NCBI GenBank assembly: GCA_029266735.1
Contig: JAQSWG010000012.1
Coordinates: forward strand, 1 to 53,422
Direction of reading: 5' to 3'
Origin: Ornithinibacter sp.
GTDB lineage: Bacteria > Actinomycetota > Actinomycetes > Actinomycetales > Dermatophilaceae
Length of the DNA: 53,422 bases
The translations under genes were made by a program, and so were the position numbers. Below are positions 10,512 through 19,590 of this stretch, piece by piece. Positions within the stretch are counted from its first letter, which is position 1; each line of letters begins with the position of its first letter. Below the pieces are notes generated by a model. The model worked only from the letters and a program-made list of their open reading frames with translations. It was not told where the DNA came from and ran no database searches.

Positions 10512-11408
10512 GTGTTCGAGGATGGACAGCTCTATTCAGCAGTGACGACCGACGCCCACGGACAGGTCGAGGTGCACCTGGGGGAGAACCACCCGGGCTT
10601 CACGGACCCGGCATACCGGGCCCGCCGGGGTGACATCGCGGCCGCGGCACTGGCCCGCCGCCCGGGCGACCCGGTGCCGACGATCGACTACACCGACGAG
10701 GAGCAGGGCATCTGGCGGCTGGTCTCCGCCGAGCTGGCGCCCAAGCACGAGAAGTATGCGCACTCGGAGTTCCTCGCCGCCAAGGCGGCGCTCGGGCTGC
10801 CGACCGACCACGTTCCCCAGCTCACGGAGGTGAGCGAGCGGCTGGAGCCGCTGACCGGCTGGCGCTACCAGTCCGCCCCCGGACTGGTGCCGTTGCGCGA
10901 GTTCTACGCCGACCTCGGTCGCCGGACGTTCAACTCGACGCAGTACCTGAGGCACCCGAGCCAGCCGCTCTACACGCCCGAGCCGGACATCATCCACGAG
11001 GTCATCGGGCACGGGAACCAGCTGGCCAGCCCGCGTTTCGCCGCCATCACCGAGGCGGCCGGCAGGGCCAGCGAACGGCTCGAGTCCGACGAGGCGATGC
11101 AGTTCGTCGCGGACGTCTTCTGGTTCTCCATCGAGTTCGGCGTCATCGCCGAGGACGGTGTGACCAAGGCCTACGGCGCCGGCATCCTCTCCAGCTACGG
11201 GGAGATGGACGAGTTCCGGAAGATGGACATCCGCCCTCTCGACCTCCGCGTCATGGGAACGCTCAACTACGACATCACGGCATACCAGCCGGTCCTCTTC
11301 CGCGCCGAGAGCCTGACGCACCTGGAGGACGTCGTGGGCGGGTTCTTCTCGACGGTGGACGACGAGCTCGCCGCGCGGCTGCGCGCGGAGGCCTCGGCCG
11401 CCGTCTGA
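10512..11408 (+). CDS. phhA: Phenylalanine-4-hydroxylase (pterin-dependent, monomeric type)
   Basis: A 298-residue iron- and tetrahydropterin-dependent hydroxylase converting phenylalanine to tyrosine. The iron ligands are visible as H162 and H167 in IIHEVIGHG and E208 in WFSIEFG, the 2-His-1-Glu triad of aromatic amino-acid hydroxylases. There is no ACT regulatory domain, as usual for bacterial forms. I place the start at GTG 10512 because the near-perfect AGGAGGTGA lies 8 nt upstream; the GTG at 10503 overlaps that site and is unlikely. A pterin carbinolamine dehydratase gene, often adjacent, is not in the window. A 10-bp GC stem after the stop probably terminates transcription. Confidence 0.93.
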   Translation: MFEDGQLYSAVTTDAHGQVEVHLGENHPGFTDPAYRARRGDIAAAALARRPGDPVPTIDYTDEEQGIWRLVSAELAPKHEKYAHSEFLAAKAALGLPTDHVPQLTEVSERLEPLTGWRYQSAPGLVPLREFYADLGRRTFNSTQYLRHPSQPLYTPEPDIIHEVIGHGNQLASPRFAAITEAAGRASERLESDEAMQFVADVFWFSIEFGVIAEDGVTKAYGAGILSSYGEMDEFRKMDIRPLDLRVMGTLNYDITAYQPVLFRAESLTHLEDVVGGFFSTVDDELAARLRAEASAAV

Positions 11409-11428
11409 GACCGCGAGTGCGCCTGCGG

Positions 11429-11461
11429 GCCCCGGCCGCCGTCGCTGACGTCGGCCGGGGC
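11429..11461. terminator. Bidirectional GC-rich terminator
   Basis: Perfect 10-bp arms GCCCCGGCCG (11429-11438) and CGGCCGGGGC (11452-11461) with a 13-nt loop lie between the convergent phhA and AMIN-like genes. There is no T-run, as is common in high-GC actinobacteria. Confidence 0.7.
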
Positions 11462-11466
11462 AGCGC

Positions 11467-12069
11467 TCACCAGCGGTGGGCGACGTCGATGACGAGCCGG
11501 CTGCGGTTCGTCGAGGCGTCGTACAGCGTGAACACCCGGTGGGGCAGGCGTGCGCGGACGCCCAGCGCGAGAGTCGTGTAGCCCTCGAACGAACCGGCCC
11601 ACTTCACCTGGCGGAAGGTCGTGAAACCCGCGACCGACGGCATCGACGGGACGCTCGTCGCTCCCTTGTGGGCCACGACGGCGAGCCGAGCACCGCCCGT
11701 GACGGGGACCGGGAAGCCGGACCCGTCGGACGTCACCGTCGTGACGTACCGGACGTCGAAGCCGGGAGCCCGGCCCGTCATGTCGAGGACGAGCCGGTCG
11801 AAGCACGCGTGCCGGCCGGCGCGGACCCCGTACACGCGACCCGCGGCGAGGGGAGCGGAGGTCTTCGCGAGCGACCCCCACGTGATGCCGCAGTACGGGG
11901 CGGACGTGGCGGTGCCGGCCGTGGTGGCGGTCCCGGCGGTGGTCGCGGCCCCGGCGCCTGACGCGGTCGGGACGGCGAACAGGGCGGCTGTGGCCGCTGT
12001 GGCCGCCAGGGCGGCGATGGCACGGGCACCCCTTCGGGTGCGGGTGGGGCTGGTGGTCGGACGCCACAT
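11467..12069 (-). CDS. Secreted AMIN-like domain protein
   Basis: A 200-residue exported protein. Residues 1-35 form a signal peptide: a basic start (RPTTSPTRTRRGAR), a hydrophobic core (AIAALAATAATAALFAVPTA) and a likely cleavage after ASGAGA. An Ala/Thr/Gly linker with a short GTATTA repeat precedes the folded domain (about 60-200), which has the actinobacterial AMIN-like pattern HACFDRLVLDMTG, PGFDVRYV and DGSGFPVPVTGGARL. AMIN-related domains often bind the cell wall; the function here is unknown. ATG 12069 has AAGGAG 8 nt upstream; the longer frame to 12195 runs through the terminator of the actP operon. It is probably a single-gene transcript. Confidence 0.8.
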   Translation of the reverse strand: MWRPTTSPTRTRRGARAIAALAATAATAALFAVPTASGAGAATTAGTATTAGTATSAPYCGITWGSLAKTSAPLAAGRVYGVRAGRHACFDRLVLDMTGRAPGFDVRYVTTVTSDGSGFPVPVTGGARLAVVAHKGATSVPSMPSVAGFTTFRQVKWAGSFEGYTTLALGVRARLPHRVFTLYDASTNRSRLVIDVAHRW

Positions 12070-12164
12070 GGCGGGTCTCCTTCTCCTCGGTGGGACACCC
12101 TTGTGACGCCTGAGCCGGCCCGGCGGTTGACCGGGCGCGACACCGTATTCGGCTGGACGGCATA

Positions 12165-12203
12165 CAGCGGCCGCGGAGGGAAGGATCCACTCCACGGCCG
12201 CTG
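12165..12203 (-). terminator. Terminator after the actP operon
   Basis: Perfect 9-bp arms CAGCGGCCG (12165-12173) and CGGCCGCTG (12195-12203) enclose a 21-nt loop that can pair further. It lies about 20 bp past the actP stop on the minus strand. Confidence 0.6.
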
Positions 12204-12224
12204 CGTCTGCGGTGAGGCGGTGCC

Positions 12225-13868
12225 TCAGTGCTCGACGGCCGAGGCGACACCGTGGCCGGTGAGGCTGCGCACCTCCATCTCGGCGTACTTGCGCGCGTTG
12301 TGCTCCTTGCTCGTGACCGAGCCGAGCCAGCCGAGGAAGAACGCGAGCGGGATCGAGACCAGCCCCGGGTTGTCCAGCGGGAACCAGTGGAAGTCGATCG
12401 CCGTGTTCGTGATCATCGACGGACTGGGCCCGCCCTCTGCCAGAGGCGGTTTACCGGAGACGACGGGGCTGAAGATGATGAGCACCAGCGAGCTGATCAG
12501 CCCTCCGTAGATCGAGAACAGCGCACCGCGGGTGTTGAAGCCCTTCCAGAACAGCGAGTACAGGATCGTCGGCAGGTTCGCGCTCGCAGCGATCGCGAAG
12601 GCCAACGCCACGAGGAACGCGATGTTCTGGTTCTTGGCGAAGATGCCTCCGGCGATCGCGACGGCGCCGATGACGATCGCCGCGATGCGCGCGACCCGGA
12701 CCTCCTGGTCCTGGGTCGTCTCTCCGCGCTTGAAGACCTCCTTGTAGAGGTCGTGGGCGAACGTCGCCGACGACGTGATGGTCAGTCCGGCGACGACGGC
12801 GAGGATCGTCGCGAAGGCGATGCCCGAGATGACGCCGAGCATCACCGACCCGCCGAGCTCGTAGGCGAGCAGGGGGGCCGCGGAGTTGGCCTTGCCGGGG
12901 GCGGCGTTGATCGCCTCGGGACCGACGAGCGCCGCGGCGCCGTAGCCGACCACCAGGGTGAGCAGGTAGAACCCGCCGATGAGCCAGATGGCCCACTCGA
13001 CCGACTTGCGCGCCTGCTTGCTCGTCGGGACGGTGTAGAACCGCTGGAGGACGTGCGGCAGGCCTGCCGTGCCGAGGACGAGCGCCATCGAGAGCGAGAT
13101 GAAGTCGATCTTCGTCGTCATGTTGACGCCGTACTTCAGGCCGGGCTCGAAGAGCTTCTCACCCGCGGGCGAGTTGTTCGCCGCGTCCTGGAACAGGGCG
13201 GAGAAGCTGAACCCGTACTGGCCGAGCACCCACACGGTGATCACCGCGGTGCCGGCGATGAGGAGGACCGCCTTGATGATCTGCACCCAGGTCGTGCCCT
13301 TCATGCCCCCGATGAGCACGTAGGCGATCATGATGATGCCGACGAGCGCGATGACGGCGTTCTGGGCTGCCTCCCCGGTGACTCCGAGGAGCAGGGAGAC
13401 CAGTCCGCCTGCCCCGGCCATCTGGGCGAGCAGGTAGAAGAACGAGACGGTGAGCACGGAGATCGCGGTGGCGATGCGCACGGGGCGCTGCCTGAGGCGG
13501 TACGACAGCACGTCGGCCATCGTGAAACGGCCCGTGTTGCGCATGAGCTCGGCGACGAGCAGCAGCGCGACGAGCCACGCGACGAGGAACCCGATCGAGT
13601 AGAGGAAGCCGTCGTAGCCGGTGAGCGCGATGGCACCGGCGATGCCGAGGAAGGAGGCCGCCGAGAGGTAGTCGCCCGCGATGGCGATGCCGTTCTGGCG
13701 ACCGGAGAAGGCTCCGGAGGCGGTGTAGTACTGCTCCGCCGTCTTCTTGCCCGAGGAGACCCGGATGACGATCGTCAGGGTGATGACGACGAACGCGGCG
13801 AAGATCGCGATGTTGAGCGCGGGCGAGCCCACCGAGGTGGCCTCGGCGAACGGGAGGGTCAGCGCCAT
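12225..13868 (-). CDS. actP: Cation/acetate symporter ActP (SSS family)
   Basis: A 547-residue solute:sodium symporter with about thirteen hydrophobic helices. The N-terminal motif SSGKKTAEQYYTASGAFSG followed by GDYLSAASFLGIAG, and the mid-protein LGTAGLPHVLQRFYTV, are typical of the ActP/MctC branch that carries acetate, propionate or pyruvate. It is preceded by a DUF485 gene with a single base between stop and start, the usual yjcH-actP arrangement. Close linkage to acs supports acetate uptake as the role, though the substrate cannot be proven from sequence. Confidence 0.93.
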   Translation of the reverse strand: MALTLPFAEATSVGSPALNIAIFAAFVVITLTIVIRVSSGKKTAEQYYTASGAFSGRQNGIAIAGDYLSAASFLGIAGAIALTGYDGFLYSIGFLVAWLVALLLVAELMRNTGRFTMADVLSYRLRQRPVRIATAISVLTVSFFYLLAQMAGAGGLVSLLLGVTGEAAQNAVIALVGIIMIAYVLIGGMKGTTWVQIIKAVLLIAGTAVITVWVLGQYGFSFSALFQDAANNSPAGEKLFEPGLKYGVNMTTKIDFISLSMALVLGTAGLPHVLQRFYTVPTSKQARKSVEWAIWLIGGFYLLTLVVGYGAAALVGPEAINAAPGKANSAAPLLAYELGGSVMLGVISGIAFATILAVVAGLTITSSATFAHDLYKEVFKRGETTQDQEVRVARIAAIVIGAVAIAGGIFAKNQNIAFLVALAFAIAASANLPTILYSLFWKGFNTRGALFSIYGGLISSLVLIIFSPVVSGKPPLAEGGPSPSMITNTAIDFHWFPLDNPGLVSIPLAFFLGWLGSVTSKEHNARKYAEMEVRSLTGHGVASAVEH

Positions 13869-13869
13869 G

Positions 13870-14217
13870 TCAGTGCTCCTTCATGCCGTCGAGCCGGGCA
13901 CCGAGGGCGTCCGCCAAGGGATCCAGCTCACGGTTGGCCCAGCGGGCGTAGATGAACGTGATGGCGAAGGTCGTGACGAACTGGCCCAGGCCGAACAGCA
14001 GGCCCACGGTGATGGTGCTGTCGTCACCACCCACGCGCTGGCCCATGAAGTCCGGCGCGAAGATCGAGAGCAGGACGTAGAGGAAGTACCAGGCGAGGAA
14101 GAACGCGGTCATCGGGAAGACGAACCCGCGGAACTTCTTCCGTAGCGCCTGGAACTCGGACGTGGACTGCAGTTCGAGGTATGCGTCCTCGGTCTGCGTG
14201 CGAGCCTCGTTGCTCAC
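13870..14217 (-). CDS. DUF485 membrane protein (YjcH-like partner of ActP)
   Basis: A 115-residue protein with two hydrophobic segments (about 30-52 and 68-90). It carries the DUF485 pattern FQALRKKFRGFVFPMTAFFLAWYFLYVLLS and a charged, cytoplasmic C-terminus. DUF485 proteins are nearly always encoded just before an acetate symporter and are thought to help its assembly or activity; the exact role is unknown. ATG 14217 has an excellent Shine-Dalgarno (GGAGGTGA), so this gene sets the start of the operon. It diverges from tdh. Confidence 0.9.
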   Translation of the reverse strand: MSNEARTQTEDAYLELQSTSEFQALRKKFRGFVFPMTAFFLAWYFLYVLLSIFAPDFMGQRVGGDDSTITVGLLFGLGQFVTTFAITFIYARWANRELDPLADALGARLDGMKEH

Positions 14218-14463
14218 GGGTCACCTCCAGGGTCGGATGTCCGGACCGTGTGGCCCGGCTCGGCCCAAGGCTGGGTGGATGCCGGTCCCCGTGTGGAGTG
14301 TCGCGACCGGCCGTTCCGGTGGGCGGGTCGACGGCGCGATGTGCGGTGCGTCACAGTGCGCCCAGCGGCGCGCGTCGCGCGACGAGCGGTGAGCGGTGAG
14401 TCGGGAAGCAGAGGGTGCGGGTCGTGCCGTGTTCGGGGCCTGCGCGTTCGGCCGGAGGAGCGG

Positions 14464-14469
14464 CATGAT
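14464..14469 (+). promoter_or_regulatory. -10-like hexamer before tdh
   Basis: CATGAT lies six bases before GTG 14476. A GGAGGAG about 14 nt upstream is too far for that codon, so a leaderless start is the simpler reading; it also serves an out-of-frame ATG at 14465, which I reject. Confidence 0.4.
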
Positions 14470-14475
14470 GGCTGG

Positions 14476-15516
14476 GTGCGCGCACTGCGGAAGGTCACGG
14501 CGGGTCCGGGTCTCGAGCTCGTGGAGGTTGCCGAGCCGGAGTGCGGTGACAAGGACGTCAAGGTCAGGGTGCTGCGGGCCGGCCTGTGCGGCACTGACCT
14601 CCACCTCGAGCAGTGGGACGACTGGGCGGCCGAGAAGGTGCGGGTGCCGATGACCATCGGTCACGAGTTCTTCGGCGAGGTCGTCGAGGTGGGGGCCGAC
14701 GTCGACCACATCGCCGTGGGGGACCGCGTCTCCGGGGAGGGCCACGTGGTCTGCGGCTTCTGCCGCAACTGCCGGGCCGGCCGGCGCCACCTCTGCCACC
14801 ACACGATCGGCATCGGGGTCGACCGTGACGGTGCCTTCGCGGACTACGTCGTCATCCCGGCGACCAACGCCTGGGTCCAGGAGGCGGACCTCGACCCGGA
14901 GCTCGGCGCCCTCTTCGACCCGCTCGGCAACGCGGTCCACACGGCCCTGCAGTGGCCCGTCGTGGGCGAGGACGTGGTCGTCACCGGCGCCGGTCCGATC
15001 GGCGTCATGGCGACGGCCGTCGTGCGGCACGCGGGGGCCCGCCGGATCTGCGTCACGGACCTCTCGGCGGAGCGGCTCGCGCTCGCCAAGGCGGCCGGCG
15101 CGGACCTCGTCGTCGACGTCTCGGCGGGCGGCACCCTGCGCGAGGCGCAGGAGGCGCTCGGCATGGCGGAGGGGTTCGACATCGGGCTCGAGATGTCCGG
15201 GTCGCCCGGGGCCGTCGAGGACATGCTCGCCAACATGAACCACGGCGGCCGCGTCGCCCTGCTCGGGCTGCCCAAGGACCGCTACGCCATCGACTGGGGC
15301 AGGGTCATCACCCACATGATCACGCTCCGGGGGATCTACGGCCGCGAGATGTACGAGACGTGGTACCTCATGGGGTCCGTGCTCGCGACGTCACCCCAGC
15401 TGCGGTCGGCCGTGTCCTCGGTCATCACCGGACGGTATGCCGCTCGCGACTGGCAGTCGGCGTTCGACGAGGCCCGTTCCGGCCAGGGCGGCAAGGTCGT
15501 CCTCGACTGGAGCTGA
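14476..15516 (+). CDS. tdh: L-threonine 3-dehydrogenase
   Basis: A 346-residue zinc medium-chain dehydrogenase that oxidises threonine to 2-amino-3-oxobutyrate using NAD+. Catalytic zinc ligands are C38 (GLCGTD), H63 and E64 (GHEFFGEVV); the structural zinc site has four cysteines C93, C96, C99 and C107. The Rossmann motif GAGPIG is near residue 173. Identification as Tdh rather than another alcohol dehydrogenase rests on length, the conserved N-terminus and linkage to kbl 118 bp downstream, the enzyme that uses its product. Start GTG 14476 matches the N-terminus of the family; the longer frame is Arg-rich shadow sequence. Confidence 0.93.
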   Translation: MRALRKVTAGPGLELVEVAEPECGDKDVKVRVLRAGLCGTDLHLEQWDDWAAEKVRVPMTIGHEFFGEVVEVGADVDHIAVGDRVSGEGHVVCGFCRNCRAGRRHLCHHTIGIGVDRDGAFADYVVIPATNAWVQEADLDPELGALFDPLGNAVHTALQWPVVGEDVVVTGAGPIGVMATAVVRHAGARRICVTDLSAERLALAKAAGADLVVDVSAGGTLREAQEALGMAEGFDIGLEMSGSPGAVEDMLANMNHGGRVALLGLPKDRYAIDWGRVITHMITLRGIYGREMYETWYLMGSVLATSPQLRSAVSSVITGRYAARDWQSAFDEARSGQGGKVVLDWS

Positions 15517-15539
15517 CCGCTCCGCCCCCCGCCTCCCCG

Positions 15540-15608
15540 ACTTCGTCTGCGAGAGTGCTGGTGACACGCGGTTCTGGCGGCGTGTCACGGCATACCCACA
15601 GACGAGGT
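15540..15608 (+). promoter_or_regulatory. Nested inverted repeats between tdh and kbl
   Basis: An outer pair of 10-bp arms, 15540-15549 with 15599-15608 (one G-U pair if RNA), encloses a perfect inner pair GTGACACG (15561-15568) and CGTGTCAC (15581-15588). The structure ends 14 nt before the kbl ribosome binding site. It could be an operator, an mRNA processing or stabilising element, or an attenuator. Confidence 0.5.
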
Positions 15609-15634
15609 GGGGGAGGACCCCAGGAGGAGGCGAC

Positions 15635-16828
15635 GTGTACGGCGCTGTGAAGGACGAGCTGGCGGCCACGCTGAAGGAGATCGAGGAGGCCGGCCTCTAC
15701 AAGCGCGAGCGCGAGCTCACCAGCCCGCAGTCCTCGCACGTCGCCACGGCCAGCGGCGAGGCGCTCAACTTCTGCGCCAACAACTACCTCGGCTTCGCCG
15801 ACCACCCCGAGGTGGTCGCCGCGAGTCGGGAGGCGCTCGACACGTGGGGCTTCGGGATGGCGTCGGTGCGTTTCATCTGCGGCACCCAGTCCCAGCACAC
15901 CCTGCTGGAGTCCCGCCTCTCGGAGTTCCTCGGAACGGAGGCGACGATCCTCTACAGCTCCTGCTTCGACGCCAACGGTGGCGTCTTCGAGGTGCTGTTC
16001 GGCGCGGAGGACGCGATCGTCTCCGACGAGCTGAACCACGCCTCGATCATCGACGGCATCCGCCTCTCCAAGGCCGCGCGCTTCCGGTACCGCAACGCGG
16101 ACATGACCGACCTGCGCAGCCAGCTCGAGGCGGCCAGCGCGGGTGGCGCCCGCCGGGTGTGCGTCGTCACGGACGGGGTCTTCTCGATGGACGGCTCGTT
16201 CGCCCCGCTCGACGAGATCTGTGACCTCGCCGAGGAGTTCGGGGCGATGGTGCTCGTCGACGACTCCCACGCGGTGGGGTTTGTCGGCGAGGCCGGCCGT
16301 GGGACACCTGAGCTGTTCGGGGTCCTGGACCGGGTCGACATCCTCACCGGCACGCTCGGGAAGGCGCTCGGCGGCGCGTCGGGTGGATACGTCGCCAGCC
16401 ACCGTGAGGTGGTCGAGCTGCTGCGCCAGCGGTCGCGGCCGTACCTGTTCTCGAACTCCGTCGCGCCTGCCGTGGTCGCCGGGTCGCTCAAGGCGATCGA
16501 CCTCGTGTCGGGGTCCAGCGAGGCGCGGGAGAGGTTGCGCGCCAACGCCGCCCTCTTCCGTGAGCTCATGACGGATGCCGGGTTCGAGCTCCTGCCCGGA
16601 GCCCACGCGATCACTCCCGTGATGTTCCCCGGCGACGACGGCGCGCGGCGAGCGGTGGAGGTCGCCGACCACATGCTCGGCAACGGTGTCTACGTCATCG
16701 CCTTCAGCTTCCCCGTGGTTCCGCGGGGCAGGGCGCGTATCCGGGTGCAGCTCTCGGCCGCGCACTCCGAGGCCGACGTCCGCACGTGTGTCGACGCCTT
16801 CGTGGCGGCACGCGACGCGGTGGGCTGA
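15635..16828 (+). CDS. kbl: Glycine C-acetyltransferase (2-amino-3-ketobutyrate CoA ligase)
   Basis: A 397-residue PLP enzyme of the alpha-oxoamine synthase family (E. coli Kbl 398) that splits 2-amino-3-oxobutyrate with CoA into glycine and acetyl-CoA. The PLP lysine is K243 in [10 protein letters not shown], the cofactor aspartate lies in [10 protein letters not shown], and the substrate-binding NNYLGF is at 49-54. GTG 15635 is preceded by AGGAGGAGG, a strong site. With tdh it forms the two-step threonine degradation pathway. The frame is open upstream to 15437, but that part overlaps tdh and the inverted repeats. Confidence 0.94.
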   Translation: MYGAVKDELAATLKEIEEAGLYKRERELTSPQSSHVATASGEALNFCANNYLGFADHPEVVAASREALDTWGFGMASVRFICGTQSQHTLLESRLSEFLGTEATILYSSCFDANGGVFEVLFGAEDAIVSDELNHASIIDGIRLSKAARFRYRNADMTDLRSQLEAASAGGARRVCVVTDGVFSMDGSFAPLDEICDLAEEFGAMVLVDDSHAVGFVGEAGRGTPELFGVLDRVDILTGTLGKALGGASGGYVASHREVVELLRQRSRPYLFSNSVAPAVVAGSLKAIDLVSGSSEARERLRANAALFRELMTDAGFELLPGAHAITPVMFPGDDGARRAVEVADHMLGNGVYVIAFSFPVVPRGRARIRVQLSAAHSEADVRTCVDAFVAARDAVG

Positions 16829-16836
16829 CCCAGCGA

Positions 16837-16857
16837 ACCGACCCCGGCGAGGTCGGT
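16837..16857. terminator. Short bidirectional hairpin between kbl and SSS symporter gene
   Basis: Arms ACCGACC (16837-16843) and GGTCGGT (16851-16857) are perfect inverted copies in the 32-bp gap between convergent genes, followed by CTCTC. Confidence 0.5.
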
Positions 16858-16860
16858 CTC

Positions 16861-18393
16861 TCACTCCGGCAGGCGCGACCGCGCGAGGGCCACGCGCTCC
16901 GGGGTGTGCAACCGCACCATGGTCCGGGTGGTCCCCGCCGGGATGCGCCCGGGCGTCGCCAGCGAGACGATCACGGCGGTCGCGAGGGCGAGCGGCGTGG
17001 CCCACATCGCCGGGTTGGCGAGGATGGCACCCGCCCACCCGCCGAGGTCGTCGACGACCATCGTCGTCACGATCGAGCTGAGCGCCGCCGTGCCGCCGAC
17101 GAGCAGGCCGGCCATCGCCCCCCACGTCGAGAGGCGGCGCCACCAGACGCCCAGCATGATGAGGGGCGCGAACGTCGCTGCCGCGAGGGCGAACGCGAGA
17201 CCCACCGTCGTCGCCAGCCCGAGCGGCTCGGCCACGCGGCTGAGCACGTACGGCACGAGGACGGCCAGCACCGCCGAGATCCGGAAGCCCCGGATGCCGG
17301 GCACGTCACCGCCGGCGAAGCGGGCGAGGCGCGGGCGCAGCAGCTCCTGGTCGATGACGCCGGTGACCGACATCGCCAGTCCGGATGCCGTGGAGAGGAA
17401 TGCAGCGAACGCCCCGCCGGCCAGCATGGCGGTAAGCAGCTGGCCGGTGAGACCGTCGACGAAGGTCTCCGGGAGCCGGAGCACGATGGTGTCCGAGCCG
17501 ACCCCGGCGGGCAGCGTCGGATACGCGACCCGGCCGAGCGCCGCGTAGATCGGCGGCAGGAGGTAGAAGGTCCCGAGGAGGGCGATCACCGTCACCGTCG
17601 TGCGCCTCGCGCCGACGCCGTCGGGGTTCGTGTAGTAGCGCACAAGGACGTGCGGAAGACCCATCGTGCCCAGGCACAGGGCGAGGACGATCGACACGGT
17701 CCGGTAGGTCGGGTGGTCGTCGGGCGACGTGGGCGAGAGCGGGACATGCCATGACGGGTCGACCTGGGGCGAAGGGGCCCCCGAGCGGAACCACAGGGCG
17801 AGGAGCACGAACGCGGGCACGGCGAGCGCGGTGAGCTTGATCCAGTACTGCATCGCCTGGACAAGGGTGATCGAGCGCATGCCGCCCGCACCGACGGCGA
17901 GGGCGATGACGACCATGACGACGAAGCCGCCGGCCCACGCCGGAGCACCCGTGACGAGGCTGAGCGTGAGGCTCGCGCCCTGGAACTGCGGGATGAGGTA
18001 GAGGCAGCCGATCCCGATGACGAGGGCCGACGACACGAGCCGGATCGCCCGTGACCCGAGCCGCGCCTCGGCGAAATCCGGCAGGGTGTAGGCCCCCGAA
18101 CGCCGCATCGGTGCCGCCACGATGACGAGCAGGACCAGGTAGCCCAGGGTGTAGCCCACCGGAAGCCACACCATGTCGACGCCCTGGTCGTAGATCAGTC
18201 CCGCGACGCCGAGGAAGCTCGCCGCCGACAGGTACTCCCCACCGATCGCGGAGGCGTTGAGCCGAGGCGACACGGCGCGACCGGCGACGTAGAAGTCGCT
18301 GGTCCGCCGGGACAGCCGCAGCCCGAGACCGCCCACCGCGAGGGTGGTGAGGCAGACGAGGACGACCGCCGCGAGCGAGAGCGGGTTGCTCAC
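16861..18393 (-). CDS. Second SSS-family cation:monocarboxylate symporter
   Basis: A 510-residue symporter with about thirteen hydrophobic helices, of the same branch as actP: SRRTSDFYVAGRAVSP followed by GGEYLSAASFLGVAG, and LGTMGLPHVLVRYYTNP. It lacks the N-terminal lead of the first copy and the two are clearly diverged. GTG 18393 overlaps the stop of the small membrane protein upstream (GTGA), and that gene sits just behind a LytTR response regulator and its kinase. A two-component system directly linked to a transporter suggests that the pair senses the transported compound, possibly acetate or pyruvate. Substrate is inferred. Confidence 0.9.
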   Translation of the reverse strand: MSNPLSLAAVVLVCLTTLAVGGLGLRLSRRTSDFYVAGRAVSPRLNASAIGGEYLSAASFLGVAGLIYDQGVDMVWLPVGYTLGYLVLLVIVAAPMRRSGAYTLPDFAEARLGSRAIRLVSSALVIGIGCLYLIPQFQGASLTLSLVTGAPAWAGGFVVMVVIALAVGAGGMRSITLVQAMQYWIKLTALAVPAFVLLALWFRSGAPSPQVDPSWHVPLSPTSPDDHPTYRTVSIVLALCLGTMGLPHVLVRYYTNPDGVGARRTTVTVIALLGTFYLLPPIYAALGRVAYPTLPAGVGSDTIVLRLPETFVDGLTGQLLTAMLAGGAFAAFLSTASGLAMSVTGVIDQELLRPRLARFAGGDVPGIRGFRISAVLAVLVPYVLSRVAEPLGLATTVGLAFALAAATFAPLIMLGVWWRRLSTWGAMAGLLVGGTAALSSIVTTMVVDDLGGWAGAILANPAMWATPLALATAVIVSLATPGRIPAGTTRTMVRLHTPERVALARSRLPE

Positions 18394-18776
18394 GGCGACT
18401 CGACGACCTCGGTGAAGTCCTGCTCGAGGCGCTCCGCCTGCCTCGTGTACCAGCGGGCGAGGAACCACGCCGACGGGTACACGGCGACACCGAGGACCAG
18501 CCACGGGAAGGGGATGCCGAGCACCGAGAGCTCCCGGGTCGCGGGCACGAGGGTCAGGACGACCGGAAGGGCCGTCAGCCCGACGGTGGTGAGGGCGAGC
18601 ACCGCGACGGACAGGCGCAGCTGGGCGCGCATCAGTCCGTCGAGGTAGACGGCACCGAGCCGGGTCTGCTCGTCGAGGTCCCTGGCCACGGTTCGCGACC
18701 GCATCGGAGCGGCGCCTCGCCGTGAGCTGGTCACCCGCACGCGCTGCGGCGGCGGTTCGACCGGTGGCGAGGTCAC
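18390..18776 (-). CDS. Small DUF485-like membrane protein in the SSS operon
   Basis: A 128-residue protein with a disordered Pro/Arg-rich start (about 1-35), two hydrophobic segments (about 53-75 and 85-105) and a charged C-terminal helix RQAERLEQDFTEV. Topology and position before an SSS symporter parallel DUF485 proteins, but the sequence match is weak. It starts at GTG 18776, three bases after the response-regulator stop, and its own stop overlaps the symporter start, so all three are translationally coupled. Likely an accessory subunit of the symporter. Confidence 0.75.
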   Translation of the reverse strand: MTSPPVEPPPQRVRVTSSRRGAAPMRSRTVARDLDEQTRLGAVYLDGLMRAQLRLSVAVLALTTVGLTALPVVLTLVPATRELSVLGIPFPWLVLGVAVYPSAWFLARWYTRQAERLEQDFTEVVESP

Positions 18777-18779
18777 CGG

Positions 18780-19568
18780 TCAGGAGCCGTTCGGCCGGCG
18801 GTCGCCGATCGGACGGCGCAGGAGGGTGTCCCGCAGCTCCTTGGTGTGTCGACGGCTGACCTGCAGCTCGACCGCGCCCACGACCACGGAGCACCGCCCG
18901 TGGTCCATCCGAACCTCGCTCACGTGAGGGAGCGCGACGAGGGTGCTGCGGTGGATCCGGACGAAACCGTGCTCGCCCCACCGCTCCTCGAGCACGCTGA
19001 GCGGCACCCGGACGAGGTGCGAGCCGGTGTCGGTGTGCAGACGGGCGTAGTCACCGTGGGCCTGCGCGTAGCGGATCTGGTTGCGGGTGATGAAACGGGT
19101 GACTCCACCGAGCTCCACCGGGATGGTCTCGTCCTCGAGGACCGTCGCGGCGTCGCCGTTGGCGTCCGTGCCACCGGCCCCACGCTCGCTCTGGGCGACG
19201 ACGACGCGGCGGATCGCCTCGGAGAGGCGCTCCTGACGGACCGGCTTCATGACGTAGTCGGTGGCGGCCAGCGCGAACGCGTCCACGGCGTGCTGGTCGT
19301 GCGCGGTGACGAAGACGATCTGCGGTCGCACGCGAAAGCGGGATATCACCCGGGCGAGGGCCATGCCGTCGAGACCCGGCATCGAGACGTCGCTGAAGAC
19401 GACGTCGACGTCCCGGCCGTCGAGCACCTGAAGCGCCTCGGTTCCCGACGAGGCGGTGATGACCTCGGCGATGCGCTCGTCCCGGCCGAGCAGGTAGCCC
19501 AGGTCGGACAGGGCCGGCAGCTCGTCGTCGACGACGAGCGCGGTCAACCCCACGTCGTTGGTGGACAT
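18780..19568 (-). CDS. LytR/AlgR-family response regulator (LytTR DNA-binding domain)
   Basis: A 262-residue response regulator. The receiver domain (about 9-125) has the acidic pocket D14-D15, phosphoacceptor D60 (VVFSDVSMPG), T88 (FVTAHD) and K107 (MKPV). A linker of about 30 residues leads to a LytTR domain (about 150-255) with RYAQAHGDYARLHT and the FVRIHRSTLV motif. LytTR regulators bind paired direct repeats and usually control the next transporter or murein genes. Here the target is probably the operon itself, with the SSS symporter. It follows the kinase gene by 22 bp. Confidence 0.92.
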   Translation of the reverse strand: MSTNDVGLTALVVDDELPALSDLGYLLGRDERIAEVITASSGTEALQVLDGRDVDVVFSDVSMPGLDGMALARVISRFRVRPQIVFVTAHDQHAVDAFALAATDYVMKPVRQERLSEAIRRVVVAQSERGAGGTDANGDAATVLEDETIPVELGGVTRFITRNQIRYAQAHGDYARLHTDTGSHLVRVPLSVLEERWGEHGFVRIHRSTLVALPHVSEVRMDHGRCSVVVGAVELQVSRRHTKELRDTLLRRPIGDRRPNGS

Positions 19569-19590
19569 GCGCCGCAGCCTACGACCAGAG

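Noticed and set aside
12228-13955. Long plus-strand open frame opposite actP
   Set aside because: Charged, low-complexity shadow of actP and DUF485; no family features.
14396-14653. Open frame with ATG-ATG at 14465 behind GGAGGAG
   Set aside because: It has a good ribosome binding site, but the translation is Arg/Ser-rich and out of frame with conserved tdh; the site may be chance or an upstream regulatory start.
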